Below are positions 1 to 8,266 of a stretch of 25,272 bases of DNA, piece after piece. The stretch spans positions 1 through 25,272 of the forward strand of contig NZ_CALEVF010000004.1 of the NCBI RefSeq assembly GCF_937920395.1. Reading direction: 5' to 3'. The position numbers were made by a program, and so were the translations under genes. This DNA is from an uncultured Clostridium sp. (GTDB taxonomy: Bacteria; Bacillota; Clostridia; Clostridiales; Clostridiaceae). The notes below the pieces were generated by a model that saw nothing but the letters and a program-made list of their open reading frames with translations, had not been told where the DNA came from and searched no databases. Each line of letters begins with the position of its first letter. Within the stretch, counting starts at the first letter, position 1.

Positions 1-138
1 TAAATATAATGCTCCAATTTCTTTCTTTAAACTTTTAACCTTTAACTTTATATTAATCAAAACTTTTTTGGATAATTCAATATAATTGTTAATTATAATT
101 CCCCCTACATTATAAAATATCGTACTATAATATTACAT

Positions 139-181
139 AAATGTATTTTAAATATTATATCATGAAATGTAAAATACATTT
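139..181. repeat. 12-bp perfect inverted repeat
   Basis: AAATGTATTTTA at 139-150 is repeated as its exact reverse complement at 170-181, with a 19-nt A/T-rich spacer. It could be a weak hairpin or the remnant of a mobile element end. The flanks have no T-run that would make it a convincing terminator. Confidence 0.5.
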
Positions 182-201
182 TAAACATATCCAAAAATAA
201 A

Positions 202-235
202 TGAAAGTATCACAAATGTAATTGTGTTACTTTCA
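202..235. terminator. Hairpin, possible terminator
   Basis: TGAAAGTATCACAA (202-215) pairs with TTGTGTTACTTTCA (222-235) around a 6-nt loop, with one mismatch in 14. It lies downstream of the minus-strand ATPase gene and its trailing fragment, so it could end that transcript. The run of T after the stem is poor in both directions. Confidence 0.4.
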
Positions 236-266
236 CATTGGGTCTATTGCCTATTCCTTGAAAATT

Positions 267-434
267 TTATTTTGAATGTAACATAATGAGTTGACTTTTT
301 ACTTTGAATGTATCATAACGGTCGAATTTCACTTTTAGTTGTTGTATCCTCTTCAGGGGGGCGTTATTTTGTTTCATCTTTATTTCTAGCACTAACCTCT
401 GCATTTTTTCTAGTAAGTCTGAAATTGTTACACA
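267..434 (-). pseudogene. C-terminal coding fragment, unidentified
   Basis: The minus strand is open for 55 codons between two stops. The translation is basic and helix-forming (for example EKMQRLVLEIKMKQ, then LKRIQQLKVKFDRYDTFKVK) and ends at a TAA at 267-269. The only ATG in frame (404) has no ribosome binding site, so this looks like the tail of a decayed gene rather than a small gene. The family is not recognised. It lies 36 nt downstream of the ATPase gene on the same strand, so a small separate ORF cannot be fully excluded. Confidence 0.3.
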
Positions 435-470
435 TTAATTAAATTAGTAATCAATTTAATCGATATTTTC

Positions 471-2114
471 TCAAAATGTTTTTTTTACACTTTTATCTTT
501 TATTTTCTCCACAATACTCTTCAATTCAATTACAGGTACTTTTTTCTGACTCCCATGTTTTATAATCCATTCTCCCTTTTCTTTTATTAGACATAAGCTA
601 TTGCCAACAAAGTGCTTTTTTTCATTGATTTCTAAGTCTACAGACCAACATATCACATAATCAAATATTTCATAGACATAATCATTCTTAAAAAGATTGC
701 TCAATTTATATTCTACTTCAACTAATCTCATCTTGTTATTATAATCAAAACATATCATATCATTAGTATTTTGAAATGAGTAACACCCTATCTTATTAAT
801 ATAATTTATATATTTCTTGGTATTCTCGTTAGTTAAAATTGTTGCAAATAACAACACCACTTGGGCTTCATTACATGGTATTTTAGTGATTGGAATTTCA
901 GCAATAGATAGCTCTGAAATACTCTTAAACATTATTTTTCTTTTTATAATTTCATTCCATTTTTGTATTATACTAAAATTAACTTCCTCAGACTTTCTTA
1001 ATTTAAAATATCCATCATTTGCAAGCGGTATTATATCTTCATTTATAATTTTTTTTACTTCGGTAAAAACCCATTTAACTTTTGGGTCATCTTGATTTGT
1101 AAAGCCATTTTTGTTAATAGTTAATACGAAGGCTTGGGAATTAACAAGTAAATGATAATGCTGAACATTAGAATCGCTCATTAAGTTTATTTTTTTTGCA
1201 AAAGGTATAAAATTTTTTGCTAAATATATACCAAATCTTGATTTCATAGACTCACCTTGTCTTAATTTAACTATCTTTTTCCTACAATTCTCCCCTGATA
1301 TCGTACCATAAATCTGAAAAGATACATATTCACCATTAATATAGATTGATTTATGATATGGCCCGAAGTGCCTACAATAATTTTCAGATTCTTTATATAT
1401 ACGTTCTGCAGTTTCTCTTTTAGGATTCTCATTAGGTGGATAAAATGGATGAACCCCTGAAACTTCTTTATTCATATGTAGTATTTCATCCTTGATAAAA
1501 ATTCTTGGTACTATCTGCATATTGTTTATGTGTTTATGTAATTCAGTATAATTTTCAAAATATGTTTTAAAACTCCCTGCTGCTGTAAACCAAAGAACAT
1601 AATCCTTTATAGTATCAAAATTAAAGTATTTTTCTGGATTATCAATTTTATAACCTTTTATTAATATTGCAGTACCAGTTTTCCCTGGTTGTGTTTTAAA
1701 ATCTTCTACTGTATATTTGGGTAATGAATTATTATTTAAAAGTCGCCACGGCTGATCCATAATAACTTTATATGAAATATTTTCTTTTGTTTGGGTTAGT
1801 AAAGTTATTCGTTCACTTTTAAAATATGTTTTAGTCCCTAACCCTTTCTCTCCTATTCCTGTTGCACTTTTAATTGAATCTTCTAAATTAAAAAATCTAT
1901 GAATATCATTTATTTCCATTCCTCTTCCATCATCCTTTATTTCCACAACTAAATAATCATAGATGTCTCTATATATAGTTATTGATATCGTCTTTGCCTC
2001 CGCATCATAACAATTACTTATAGCTTCTCTTAATATTTCTAATGGACTATTTATGTTCTGTGTAATGTCTTTCAAAAGGGATCTATTTCCCACCTTCAGA
2101 TTATATATTTTCAT
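471..2114 (-). CDS. GHKL-type ATPase (Hsp90/MORC-like ATP-binding protein)
   Basis: This 547-residue protein opens with a GHKL (Bergerat) ATP-binding fold. The N-box is around residues 30-40 (EAISNCYDAEA, with the metal-binding Asn34), the DDGRGM motif is at 61-66, and the glycine-rich lid GEKGLGTK is at 88-95. About 450 residues follow with no motif I can name and no membrane segment. Histidine kinase and MutL-type features are absent, so the closest description is the stand-alone MORC/Hsp90-like ATPase group, members of which occur in bacterial defence islands. The gene is divergent from a small XRE regulator, and a perfect palindrome lies in the 118-bp intergenic region. The start is the only ATG near the motifs. 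An AGGG sits about 12 nt upstream, which is rather far. Cytoplasmic. A defence role is inference; the ATPase assignment is secure. Confidence 0.8.
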   Translation of the reverse strand: MKIYNLKVGNRSLLKDITQNINSPLEILREAISNCYDAEAKTISITIYRDIYDYLVVEIKDDGRGMEINDIHRFFNLEDSIKSATGIGEKGLGTKTYFKSERITLLTQTKENISYKVIMDQPWRLLNNNSLPKYTVEDFKTQPGKTGTAILIKGYKIDNPEKYFNFDTIKDYVLWFTAAGSFKTYFENYTELHKHINNMQIVPRIFIKDEILHMNKEVSGVHPFYPPNENPKRETAERIYKESENYCRHFGPYHKSIYINGEYVSFQIYGTISGENCRKKIVKLRQGESMKSRFGIYLAKNFIPFAKKINLMSDSNVQHYHLLVNSQAFVLTINKNGFTNQDDPKVKWVFTEVKKIINEDIIPLANDGYFKLRKSEEVNFSIIQKWNEIIKRKIMFKSISELSIAEIPITKIPCNEAQVVLLFATILTNENTKKYINYINKIGCYSFQNTNDMICFDYNNKMRLVEVEYKLSNLFKNDYVYEIFDYVICWSVDLEINEKKHFVGNSLCLIKEKGEWIIKHGSQKKVPVIELKSIVEKIKDKSVKKTF

Positions 2115-2154
2115 TTGTTACACCAACCCTCAATTTTTTAAATAAAATATATTT

Positions 2155-2176
2155 TGTGTGAATATCACACATTATA
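2155..2176. promoter_or_regulatory. Palindromic operator and minus-strand -10 box between ATPase and XRE genes
   Basis: TGTGTGA-ATA-TCACACA (2155-2171) is a perfect 7-bp inverted repeat with a 3-nt spacer. On the minus strand a perfect TATAAT (2176 to 2171) abuts it, placing the palindrome at the likely transcription start of the ATPase gene; the -35 is weak. An XRE-family dimer bound here would block transcription, so the neighbouring regulator is the natural candidate ligand. Sequence is seen; function is inferred. Confidence 0.55.
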
Positions 2177-2232
2177 TCATGATCTTTCCTATAAAATCTA
2201 CATAGGTTATAAAAAAATTGAGGTTGATTAAT

Positions 2233-2460
2233 TTGGGTGAGAAAAATATTATTGGTAATAAAATACATTTAATACGAAAACAGAAAGATTTTACGCAAGC
2301 ACAGTTATCTGCTAAATTAAATCTTCAGGGAATTGAAATTGATAGACCTATGATATCAAGGATTGAAAAACAAACAAGAAATATATTAGATTATGAAATT
2401 AAAGGAATTGCTGTTGCCTTAGGTGTAACAATTGAGGATTTGTTTAAAGAAAATTTATGA
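2233..2460 (+). CDS. XRE-family (Cro/CI) transcriptional regulator
   Basis: This 75-residue protein is almost entirely one Cro/CI helix-turn-helix domain: GNKIHLIRKQKDFTQAQLS is helix 1 into helix 2, followed by recognition-helix sequence DRPMISRIEK and a closing IEDLF helix. An upstream in-frame TTG at 2218 would add five residues but lacks a ribosome binding site. The TTG at 2233 has GAGG about 9 nt upstream and is preferred. The gene is transcribed away from the GHKL ATPase gene, with a perfect TGTGTGA/TCACACA palindrome between them. It is most likely an autoregulator and controller of that ATPase. No toxin partner is visible downstream. Confidence 0.8.
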   Translation: MGEKNIIGNKIHLIRKQKDFTQAQLSAKLNLQGIEIDRPMISRIEKQTRNILDYEIKGIAVALGVTIEDLFKENL

Positions 2461-2637
2461 TTTTTACTAAGGTTACATATTTATCAAATCTATAGTTTGG
2501 ATAGAATAACATTTAAATATTCAGCTAGAGTTATCTTTTTTATCTGCGTTGTTTCTCATAGAAATAAAAATGTTTCTTGTTCAATAATCCACATAATAAT
2601 TAGCCCCTGAAATAACATTTTTTCAGCAAATAACTTG

Positions 2638-2660
2638 ACGAGTTTGTTAAATAAACTCGT
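2638..2660. repeat. 8-bp perfect inverted repeat
   Basis: ACGAGTTT and AAACTCGT flank a 7-nt spacer, overlapping a -35-like TTGACG (2635-2640) and followed by GATAAT (2661-2666). The 20-nt gap between those boxes is too long for a good promoter, so an orphan operator from a lost gene is the best reading. No gene follows for more than 1 kb. Confidence 0.35.
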
Positions 2661-2839
2661 GATAATGCTGTGGTTTCAATATATATAATGATTTAGTATG
2701 GACATTTATACTTTTGTAAATACAAATTGCACTATAGCTATAACATTGAAATAATTATTAAAAAGTCCTAAATTTATGTACCAATATTATAATTAAACGG
2801 GAAAACCTTTGAATTATAAATAAGCACAAAAAAGACTAA

Positions 2840-2870
2840 TAGGTAGTGCCACAACCAAAGTCACTACCTA
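2840..2870. repeat. 9-bp perfect inverted repeat
   Basis: TAGGTAGTG (2840-2848) and CACTACCTA (2862-2870) are exact reverse complements around a 13-nt spacer. There is no adjacent gene or T-run, and the function is unknown. Confidence 0.4.
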
Positions 2871-2974
2871 CAAAACTAATTTTCCTAAATTAAACACTCT
2901 ACTTCACATAAAGTATGCCCTCTCTCATTATATCACTTTATGTCAACAGCTACTAAAACTATCTAATTTGACGC

Positions 2975-2996
2975 TCGCCTTTAAAGGCGATTTTTA
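2975..2996 (+). terminator. Short rho-independent terminator-like hairpin
   Basis: TCGCCTTTAAAGGCGA (2975-2990) is a perfect 16-nt palindrome, locally GC-rich for this region, and is followed on the plus strand by TTTTTAT. It is a convincing terminator shape, although the nearest upstream plus-strand gene (the XRE regulator) ends 515 nt earlier. It probably belonged to a lost gene. Confidence 0.5.
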
Positions 2997-3208
2997 TAAA
3001 AAAAGATCTCTTGTATTTATATTATACAGTCTCTCATTTTAAAATAAAAACAAAAGATAATACCAACAAATGTTTGAACTAATTTATTAGAATCAATGGA
3101 AAAAATGTTAAAAGAAACTTTAACGTAATAATTGAACACACTATTACCAGTTACAAGTAAAAAAATTAGAATACTAAGCATTTAATTAACAAGCATTTAT
3201 TAAGATTA

Positions 3209-3283
3209 CTACAAATTTTCTAATACGAAGTCACCTTCGCGTTTAAATAGGTAGTTACAATAGTCCTGCCCCTCACCTAGTGC
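3209..3283 (-). pseudogene. Short C-terminal coding trace
   Basis: The minus strand reads 24 residues ending in KREGDFVLENL and a TAG, bounded upstream by TAA and with no start. The composition looks protein-like (GEGQDYCNYLFKREGDF). It is too short to assign to a family and may be chance. Confidence 0.2.
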
Positions 3284-3464
3284 TTAGTAATCCTTAGTAA
3301 TTTATATAGTTGTTTCAAGTTCATTATTTTCCCAAAAGATATAGGTAAAATTAACATCATAATTTAATGTCTTACTATCGATTATTTTCAAGTCACAGTT
3401 TTTAGAATTTATAAAAGCAATTATATAATTATACTATTGCCATAAATATGTAAAGTTATATTTT

Positions 3465-3585
3465 TGATACTAAAGTTATACTCAAAGTTTTCATTATACA
3501 ATATTTGGAATATAAAAGGACAGTATTAAATGATTATAAGTACATTATCTTACATTCTAGTCAAGCCAGTATAACTTTAGTATCA
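3465..3585. repeat. MITE-like pair of 18-bp inverted repeats
   Basis: TGATACTAAAGTTATACT (3465-3482) is found as its exact reverse complement at 3568-3585, enclosing 85 nt with no ORF. Just outside the arms pairing resumes after one mismatch (TTT/AAA). Long, perfect, widely spaced arms around a short non-coding core resemble a miniature inverted-repeat element. I see no other copy in this window and no clear target duplication. Confidence 0.4.
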
Positions 3586-3935
3586 TAAAGTATACTGACT
3601 TCATAAAATTGCATATGTAAATTAATGTATGTGAAACTTTAGGTCTAAAAATGAAACTTTTAATTTGCTTGTTTAAGGATAGCCAAATAGGAATAGGACT
3701 ATGAAAATAATTATGATATTCTTATATTTTTTATGATATTTGACTATATAAAAGTATAAGAAGTTTGTCCCAAATAATTGCTTATAATGTAACTTCTTAA
3801 TTAAAATATTTAATCTGACACTTCTATTTAATAAATTTCGTTGGATTATATGCAATTACGAATGAATCTTATGATAAAGATGCTGGAACAGATTTTTTTA
3901 AATAACTTGGGGAGTATGTAAGGTTTCACACTCTT

Positions 3936-4344
3936 ATGGATAAGTTAAATAAAAATCCTATTAGGACAAATGTGGATGAAAGCATAAAAATTTACAATCA
4001 TTTTTGTACAAAAGCAGAAGTAATTAAAGCTAATTTTGTAAATGAATTAATACATCTACATGTGTTAGAGGCTATAACTGATTACGAGTTTAACGAGGCC
4101 TTAAGATCATCAGATTTCAAAGTACAATTACGATAGTGAAAAAGAGATTTTTACTATTTCCAATAAATATATATTTGATGTAGATAATGTTGAGATAAAA
4201 TACATCATTTGTGCTCTGCAATATTCAGTATTTTTTTATGATGATAGCTATAATTATTTATTCTATATGGTTAAAGGGAAAGAGACAGATATACTGGGTC
4301 TAATCACCATAAAAATAGTCAAAAAAAGTGAATTTATTTTGTAA
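3936..4344 (+). pseudogene. Small unknown gene split by a frameshift
   Basis: The first part (3936-4136) encodes 66 residues from an ATG with AAGG about 11 nt upstream. The text is convincing as protein (for example FVNELIHLHVLEAITDYEFN). In the +1 frame a second open stretch (4105-4344) encodes 79 residues with no possible start codon near its beginning (ISNKYIFDVDNVEIKYIICA through to IKIVKKSEFIL). The two overlap by about 30 nt. The simplest reading is one gene of about 140 codons broken by a single-base indel near 4105-4133. The N-part alone could still be made as a 66-aa peptide. I do not recognise the family, and there is no signal peptide. Confidence 0.4.
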
Positions 4345-5287
4345 GACAGCCCCCGTATTTGCCCCTAAAACTGGGAAAATGGATATCCGTGTGGAACTTA
4401 AAAGTAATGTAGGTACTGTATATCTTTTAACGCTTATTTATCCTATTGAAGTAATAGCCTGCAACAGAACTTTGTCCAATATACGTTTTCATAAAATGAT
4501 TTATATAGTGGCGCTTGAAATAAAAGGGGGGGGGTTTTTACGATTAGCTTTTCACCACTAAACTTTCCACCACCACTTAACACCAAAGAGAAAATACATC
4601 AACACAAAATAAAAGAGAGATAGCAAAACGAAAAAAGAAATAGTTAAAGTACAAATTAAATGAGAATAAAAACTTAAAAGAATAAAGTATTGGAAGTTGC
4701 AATTAATGTTTATATAGATTAAATACGTAGTAGAAAATGTAGACACACTATCGACCTTAGCACAAAGAAAATTGGCAAGGATATTGGACATAAAGCATTT
4801 ACTATCAAAAATGAAAATTCAAATATCTACAAATTATAAAAATGACAATAGATTAAATAGAGGAATACAATTTGTAAAACTTATTATATAGTATGCCTAG
4901 AAATTCAAGCATACGTCTTAAAACCCGTCATAGAATAACAACACTTATAAAAATTAAGTATTCAATTCAAGATAATGGCTGCTTGTCAATGCTACTTTAA
5001 TTGCAAAATATTGGTAGCCTAATTACAAGTGAAATTTGTTTCAAGCAAAAAGTCCACTAAAAACATTGAATTACCATGTTTCCAGTGGACTTTTTATACT
5101 AAACCTTATAAAATAGGAACTAAAATAAGTCACTTTAATTAAAATAACTTATTCTAATTATAAGAATAATTAGAAGTTGTAATTATTAAATTTACTTGTA
5201 ATAAGCTTCAACGTACTGCTTTAACCGCGATTTTCAGCTAATGCTATTTTTTAATTCGTGACTTGCTGATGCCTTAAATTCTATTAT
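4345..5287. other. Gene-poor stretch with a G9 tract and decayed coding
   Basis: No complete gene is supported. A plus-strand frame from GTG 4328 to 4561 reads protein-like text (KTGKMDIRVELKSNVGTVYL) but has no ribosome binding site; it may be a further piece of the preceding broken gene in a third frame. It contains a run of nine G at 4526-4534. A 35-codon frame at 4893-5000 starting MPRNSSIRLKTRHR resembles the start of a transposase but stops early. A strong hairpin lies at 5047-5095, and a smaller TTCTAATTA/TAATTAGAA repeat is near 5153-5176. Confidence 0.4.
5047..5095. terminator. Long bidirectional terminator-like hairpin
   Basis: AAAAAGTCCACT (5047-5058) pairs perfectly with AGTGGACTTTTT (5084-5095), and an inner AAACAT/ATGTTT pair (5061-5066, 5076-5081) extends the stem. 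A-run and T-run on either side allow it to work in both directions. The minus-strand HNH gene ends about 190 nt away, so it may serve that gene or a lost plus-strand gene. Confidence 0.6.
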
Positions 5288-6184
5288 TCAATTTTCGCAT
5301 TTATCATTTTTATATAGTTTAATCAATTCATCTAACGAGATGTCTATACCAACCATCTTTAATAAATCTTTTCGTTCATTATATAGTTTTTCTAGCATTA
5401 CTTCAAATCCTTGTCCTAAATGTATTTGCTTATGACAATTGCAGCATAAAGAAACAATATTTTCTTCAACATCAAGAGATACCTTAAAATTATTGTGGTA
5501 AGCAATTGGTACTAAATGATGAGGTTCAGTATAGTTTAAGTCTGAATTTCTCCTAGTAAATGTTAAATGAGTATTATCAAATTCACATTTGTAATTTGCG
5601 TGTCGTAAAGCATTTATTGAAACCTTATGACTTCGAGGATACAAACATTTATTTTTGACATAAACAGGGTCTTTCCTATTTTTAGATTTACCACTATATT
5701 CAAAATGTTGGGAATCCGAAGAAATGTCACTATCTCCGATATCTGAAACAAGGGCATCATCTGAATAACTATTATCTGAAAATATATTTAATTCTTCAAC
5801 AGCTTTTACAAGCTCCTCCCTAAGTGTCCACTCCCAAGTCTTTGGTTTTGCATCTATCCGTTTACTTTTCATTACCACAATAAATCTTGTGCCTGCAGCG
5901 ATACCGCCTATTCCCTTAACAACGAACCGCCCAAGTTCTTTCTGAACTCTTCCCGCTAATCCATTTATAATTCCATTAGCACTCATACTGTGTTCATTAT
6001 ATTTTTTACCTATATAACCACAAGTAGCAGAATATCTAGGTTCTATATACCATTTTTTTATAGCTTCTTTACTTTTATCATCGAAAACTATAGGATTAGT
6101 TAATAATTGTTTCCATTCCTCAATAGTTATATCAATATCGCAACAATACTCATCATTAATAATTTCACATGTTTTCTCAATCAT
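5288..6184 (-). CDS. HNH endonuclease with N-terminal restriction-type domain
   Basis: The 298-residue product carries a C-terminal HNH nuclease (beta-beta-alpha metal finger): first Cys near residue 200 (YKCEFD), EPHHLVP at 220-226 with the catalytic His pair, a conserved Asn near 242, CCNCH at 247-251 and the last His at 255. The first ~100 residues (W-x-LL through SANGIINGLAGRVQKELG) resemble the N-terminal domain found in some Firmicute McrB-type restriction proteins, with the Trp-Tyr, A-T-C and LA-x-RV signatures. A linker rich in Asp and Ser (about 138-165) joins them. An upstream ATG at 6241 exists, but GGGAGGG lies 5 nt before the ATG at 6184, so the latter is the start. A TATAAT -10 box on the minus strand lies at 6220-6215. 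It is probably a single-gene, possibly modification-dependent, restriction enzyme (inference). No methylase is nearby. Confidence 0.8.
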   Translation of the reverse strand: MIEKTCEIINDEYCCDIDITIEEWKQLLTNPIVFDDKSKEAIKKWYIEPRYSATCGYIGKKYNEHSMSANGIINGLAGRVQKELGRFVVKGIGGIAAGTRFIVVMKSKRIDAKPKTWEWTLREELVKAVEELNIFSDNSYSDDALVSDIGDSDISSDSQHFEYSGKSKNRKDPVYVKNKCLYPRSHKVSINALRHANYKCEFDNTHLTFTRRNSDLNYTEPHHLVPIAYHNNFKVSLDVEENIVSLCCNCHKQIHLGQGFEVMLEKLYNERKDLLKMVGIDISLDELIKLYKNDKCEN

Positions 6185-6657
6185 AATAACCCTCCCAATT
6201 TGTAGATATAAAATATTATATATTAATTGTTTCTTTGCCACACATTGAGATTAAACTCGTAATAAAGTTTTTCTAACAATAATATTTAACTTCCCATTAT
6301 AGACATAATTACACCTAATGCCTATTAATTATATAGTCCGATCCACCTCATGCTTTAAAATGTTTCTTATATTAATTCACCATAAAACTATTTTCACCTG
6401 CAATATTTGTAAAAAAAGGTAAACCTAAAGCTCTAAGGATATACCCCAGGGATTATAGGACCTTTGAATTAGTTCATTTAGAGTATGATCTAAGTAAATA
6501 TATATAATATACTTAATAGTGTCCGTTTAGAGTTACTTTACCAATTAATAAACATTTATATGCTAAAGTCATAAACTACAAACTTTGCTTATATGACAAG
6601 CGTCAATAGGAAAATGCGTAAAGTATATGGTGTGAAATTGTGAATTTTAAAAACTAA
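6185..6657. other. Intergenic region, no gene seen
   Basis: Apart from the HNH promoter region next to 6184 and the terminator starting at 6658, I see only short interrupted frames here and no strong repeat. Confidence 0.4.
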
Positions 6658-6682
6658 AGTAGCTCGGGATTACCGAACTACT
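6658..6682 (-). terminator. Terminator of the sce7725-family gene
   Basis: The arms AGTAGCTCGG (6658-6667) and CCGAACTACT (6673-6682) differ from perfect pairing at one position. Read on the minus strand that position is a G-U wobble, while on the plus strand it is a C-A mismatch, so the hairpin suits minus-strand RNA. TTTAGTTTTT follows on the minus strand. It lies about 50 nt after the stop of the sce7725-like gene. Confidence 0.7.
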
Positions 6683-6734
6683 TACATTTGTAATTAACAT
6701 TCCTTTTTTAACTACCCAATTATAAGAATAATAA

Positions 6735-7670
6735 TTATTTTGTCTCATTATCTAAATATCTGCCGATAAGTTCAATGTGATGCATAATAGAAAGTTTTTT
6801 AACCGTGCCCAACCCGGGATATGATTTATTTTCATATAAGCTAATAAATGATTTCATTCCCAACGTATCAAGTCTAGCTGATTTATTCCATTCAACCAAC
6901 TTACCTAGAGCCTCAGAAAACTTATTAGCAGGATCTAATATATCATCATTTGTATCAGAAACAAAGTGCTTAAGTCTTAGACTATTTCCCTTATCAAAAT
7001 ACACTATGTGTATAGCAATGGCGTATGGTGCAAATCCTGATTCTGAAAATCCATTACCTACAATAGTATAATCAGCAAACCCTTTATATCCGTCTTGTTT
7101 ATAATAGATATGATCATCTGAAAATGGTTCGTCAATGTCGGCGTAATCTGTATTTCGTTCTAATTTCACAAACTTATCACCTAACATAACTTGATTATCT
7201 CTTATTCTTCTTCTAAAAACACTTTCATTTAATATAAGATTATATTGTGGTTTTTCACTACTAAATATCTTTTCATATAAAGGAATAAAATCTTTATTCT
7301 TACAAATCGTTATTAGTTCTCCTGGTCTAATCCCCTTCTCAATATTATAAGTTAATTGTTGCTCAGAACGTGCATTGAAAATATGGGTTCTAATTATAAC
7401 AGGAAATTTAATTACATCTTTAAATTTTTTATTTAAAGATGTATTTTTTTCATTATTTAGCTCCTCACCAAAATTCCCAACTTGAGGATTTGAAATTAAA
7501 GCGACTTTTCTATTACTTTCATTGAATATTTCTATTGTTTTAATCAGTGTTGAAGATAATTTTATTGGTTCAATTATAGGAATAATATTTTCACTTAGCA
7601 ACGAATTCTGAACTAATTCCCTCAATGCTATCATTTCAAATTGTCGTCCTCTTAAATATGGAAAGTACAT
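6735..7670 (-). CDS. sce7725 family protein (beta family protein)
   Basis: The 311-residue product begins with MYFPYLRGRQFEMIALREL, the hallmark opening of the sce7725 family, followed by a repeat of alpha/beta character (IIPIIEPIK, VALISNPQVGNF) consistent with the 'beta family protein' fold. It has full family-like length, no membrane segment and no signal peptide. sce7725 genes are often found beside sce7726 genes, and both recur in phage, satellite and defence neighbourhoods. No sce7726 partner is visible here. The start has GGGGG about 8 nt upstream, and a strand-specific terminator follows the stop, so it appears to be a single-gene transcript. The molecular function is not established. 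The family call is confident from the N-terminus. Confidence 0.8.
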   Translation of the reverse strand: MYFPYLRGRQFEMIALRELVQNSLLSENIIPIIEPIKLSSTLIKTIEIFNESNRKVALISNPQVGNFGEELNNEKNTSLNKKFKDVIKFPVIIRTHIFNARSEQQLTYNIEKGIRPGELITICKNKDFIPLYEKIFSSEKPQYNLILNESVFRRRIRDNQVMLGDKFVKLERNTDYADIDEPFSDDHIYYKQDGYKGFADYTIVGNGFSESGFAPYAIAIHIVYFDKGNSLRLKHFVSDTNDDILDPANKFSEALGKLVEWNKSARLDTLGMKSFISLYENKSYPGLGTVKKLSIMHHIELIGRYLDNETK

Positions 7671-8247
7671 TTTTTAACCCCCAACCTTATTATTTGAAAA
7701 TCTATCAAGTTGCATATAATCAACCTTTTTAATATAAAAAAATAAAGCAACTTATTTAAAATAGTATTTTTATAAAAATACTCATTTCTATACTTATTAC
7801 TCAATATATTTCACTTATAAGCTCTTTATGTTTCTTTTATAAAATAAAGATATTACTTTTATTCATGTTCATCTCGTCACATTCAACTAGGTATATTGAG
7901 GATAATATATATGATATAAACACTTTATACACCAACTATTTTAAAGATGGACAAAACTGAAGGCTTAAAAAAAATAATTTATTATTTTTGTGAATCGATA
8001 ATTTGAGCTGATTCTCCAATCACTTTATTTTTTTTATAAACAAAGCAGACTTTTCTACTTCAAGTATTGATATGCTATGTAAAACAATATATTCAAATAG
8101 ATAATTGCTTAGTTAAATTTAACTGAAAACTTAACAAGCCTTATAATTCAACATTTCACACAATAAACCAAATTAAGAAGTTTAATTTTCAAAATGAGAT
8201 TAATAGAAGAACAAATTAACTAATGCAAGTAATTTATTGCAAAAAAA
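7671..8247. other. Intergenic region, no gene seen
   Basis: There is no supported ORF in about 580 nt. The only notable structure is the perfect 14-bp palindrome AGTTAAATTTAACT at 8111-8124. The part next to 7670 must hold the promoter of the sce7725-like gene, but no clean -35/-10 pair stands out. Confidence 0.4.
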
Positions 8248-8266
8248 AAGAGCCTAATTAGCTCTT
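8248..8266 (-). terminator. Terminator overlapping the end of the membrane protein gene
   Basis: On the minus strand AAGAGC and GCTCTT pair around a 7-nt loop that contains the TAG stop (8254-8256) of the membrane protein gene, followed at once by nine T. It is a compact, convincing rho-independent terminator fused to the reading frame. Confidence 0.75.

Larger units (their letters stand above)
2461..3935. other. Gene-poor stretch with hairpins and coding fossils
   Basis: No complete gene is supported in this ~1.5-kb stretch. It holds a perfect ACGAGTTT/AAACTCGT inverted repeat (2638-2660), the TAGGTAGTG/CACTACCTA hairpin (2840-2870), a terminator-like palindrome (2975-2996), a short C-terminal coding trace (3209-3283) and an MITE-like inverted-repeat pair (3465-3585). 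Reading frames in all directions are short and interrupted. It looks like worn mobile-element or gene debris. Confidence 0.5.

Noticed and set aside
1..107. Minus-strand open frame running off the left edge, preceded by AGGGGG
   Set aside because: About 30 protein-like codons (for example KVLINIKLKVKSLKKEIGAL), but no ATG, GTG or TTG at the right distance from the AGGGGG. It could be a partial gene or a fossil; not enough is visible.
250..330. Imperfect direct repeat (TTTGAATGTAACATAA / TTTGAATGTATCATAA) considered as an insertion-sequence end
   Set aside because: It lies inside the coding fragment at 267-434, and I cannot tie it to a named element or find a matching end elsewhere.
3673..3855. 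60-codon minus-strand frame
   Set aside because: No ribosome binding site, a Lys/Ile/Phe/Tyr-only composition and no recognisable motif.
4558..4791. 77-codon minus-strand hydrophobic frame
   Set aside because: It starts without a ribosome binding site and ends next to the G9 tract; its Phe/Leu/Tyr-rich text is what A/T-rich non-coding DNA gives by chance.
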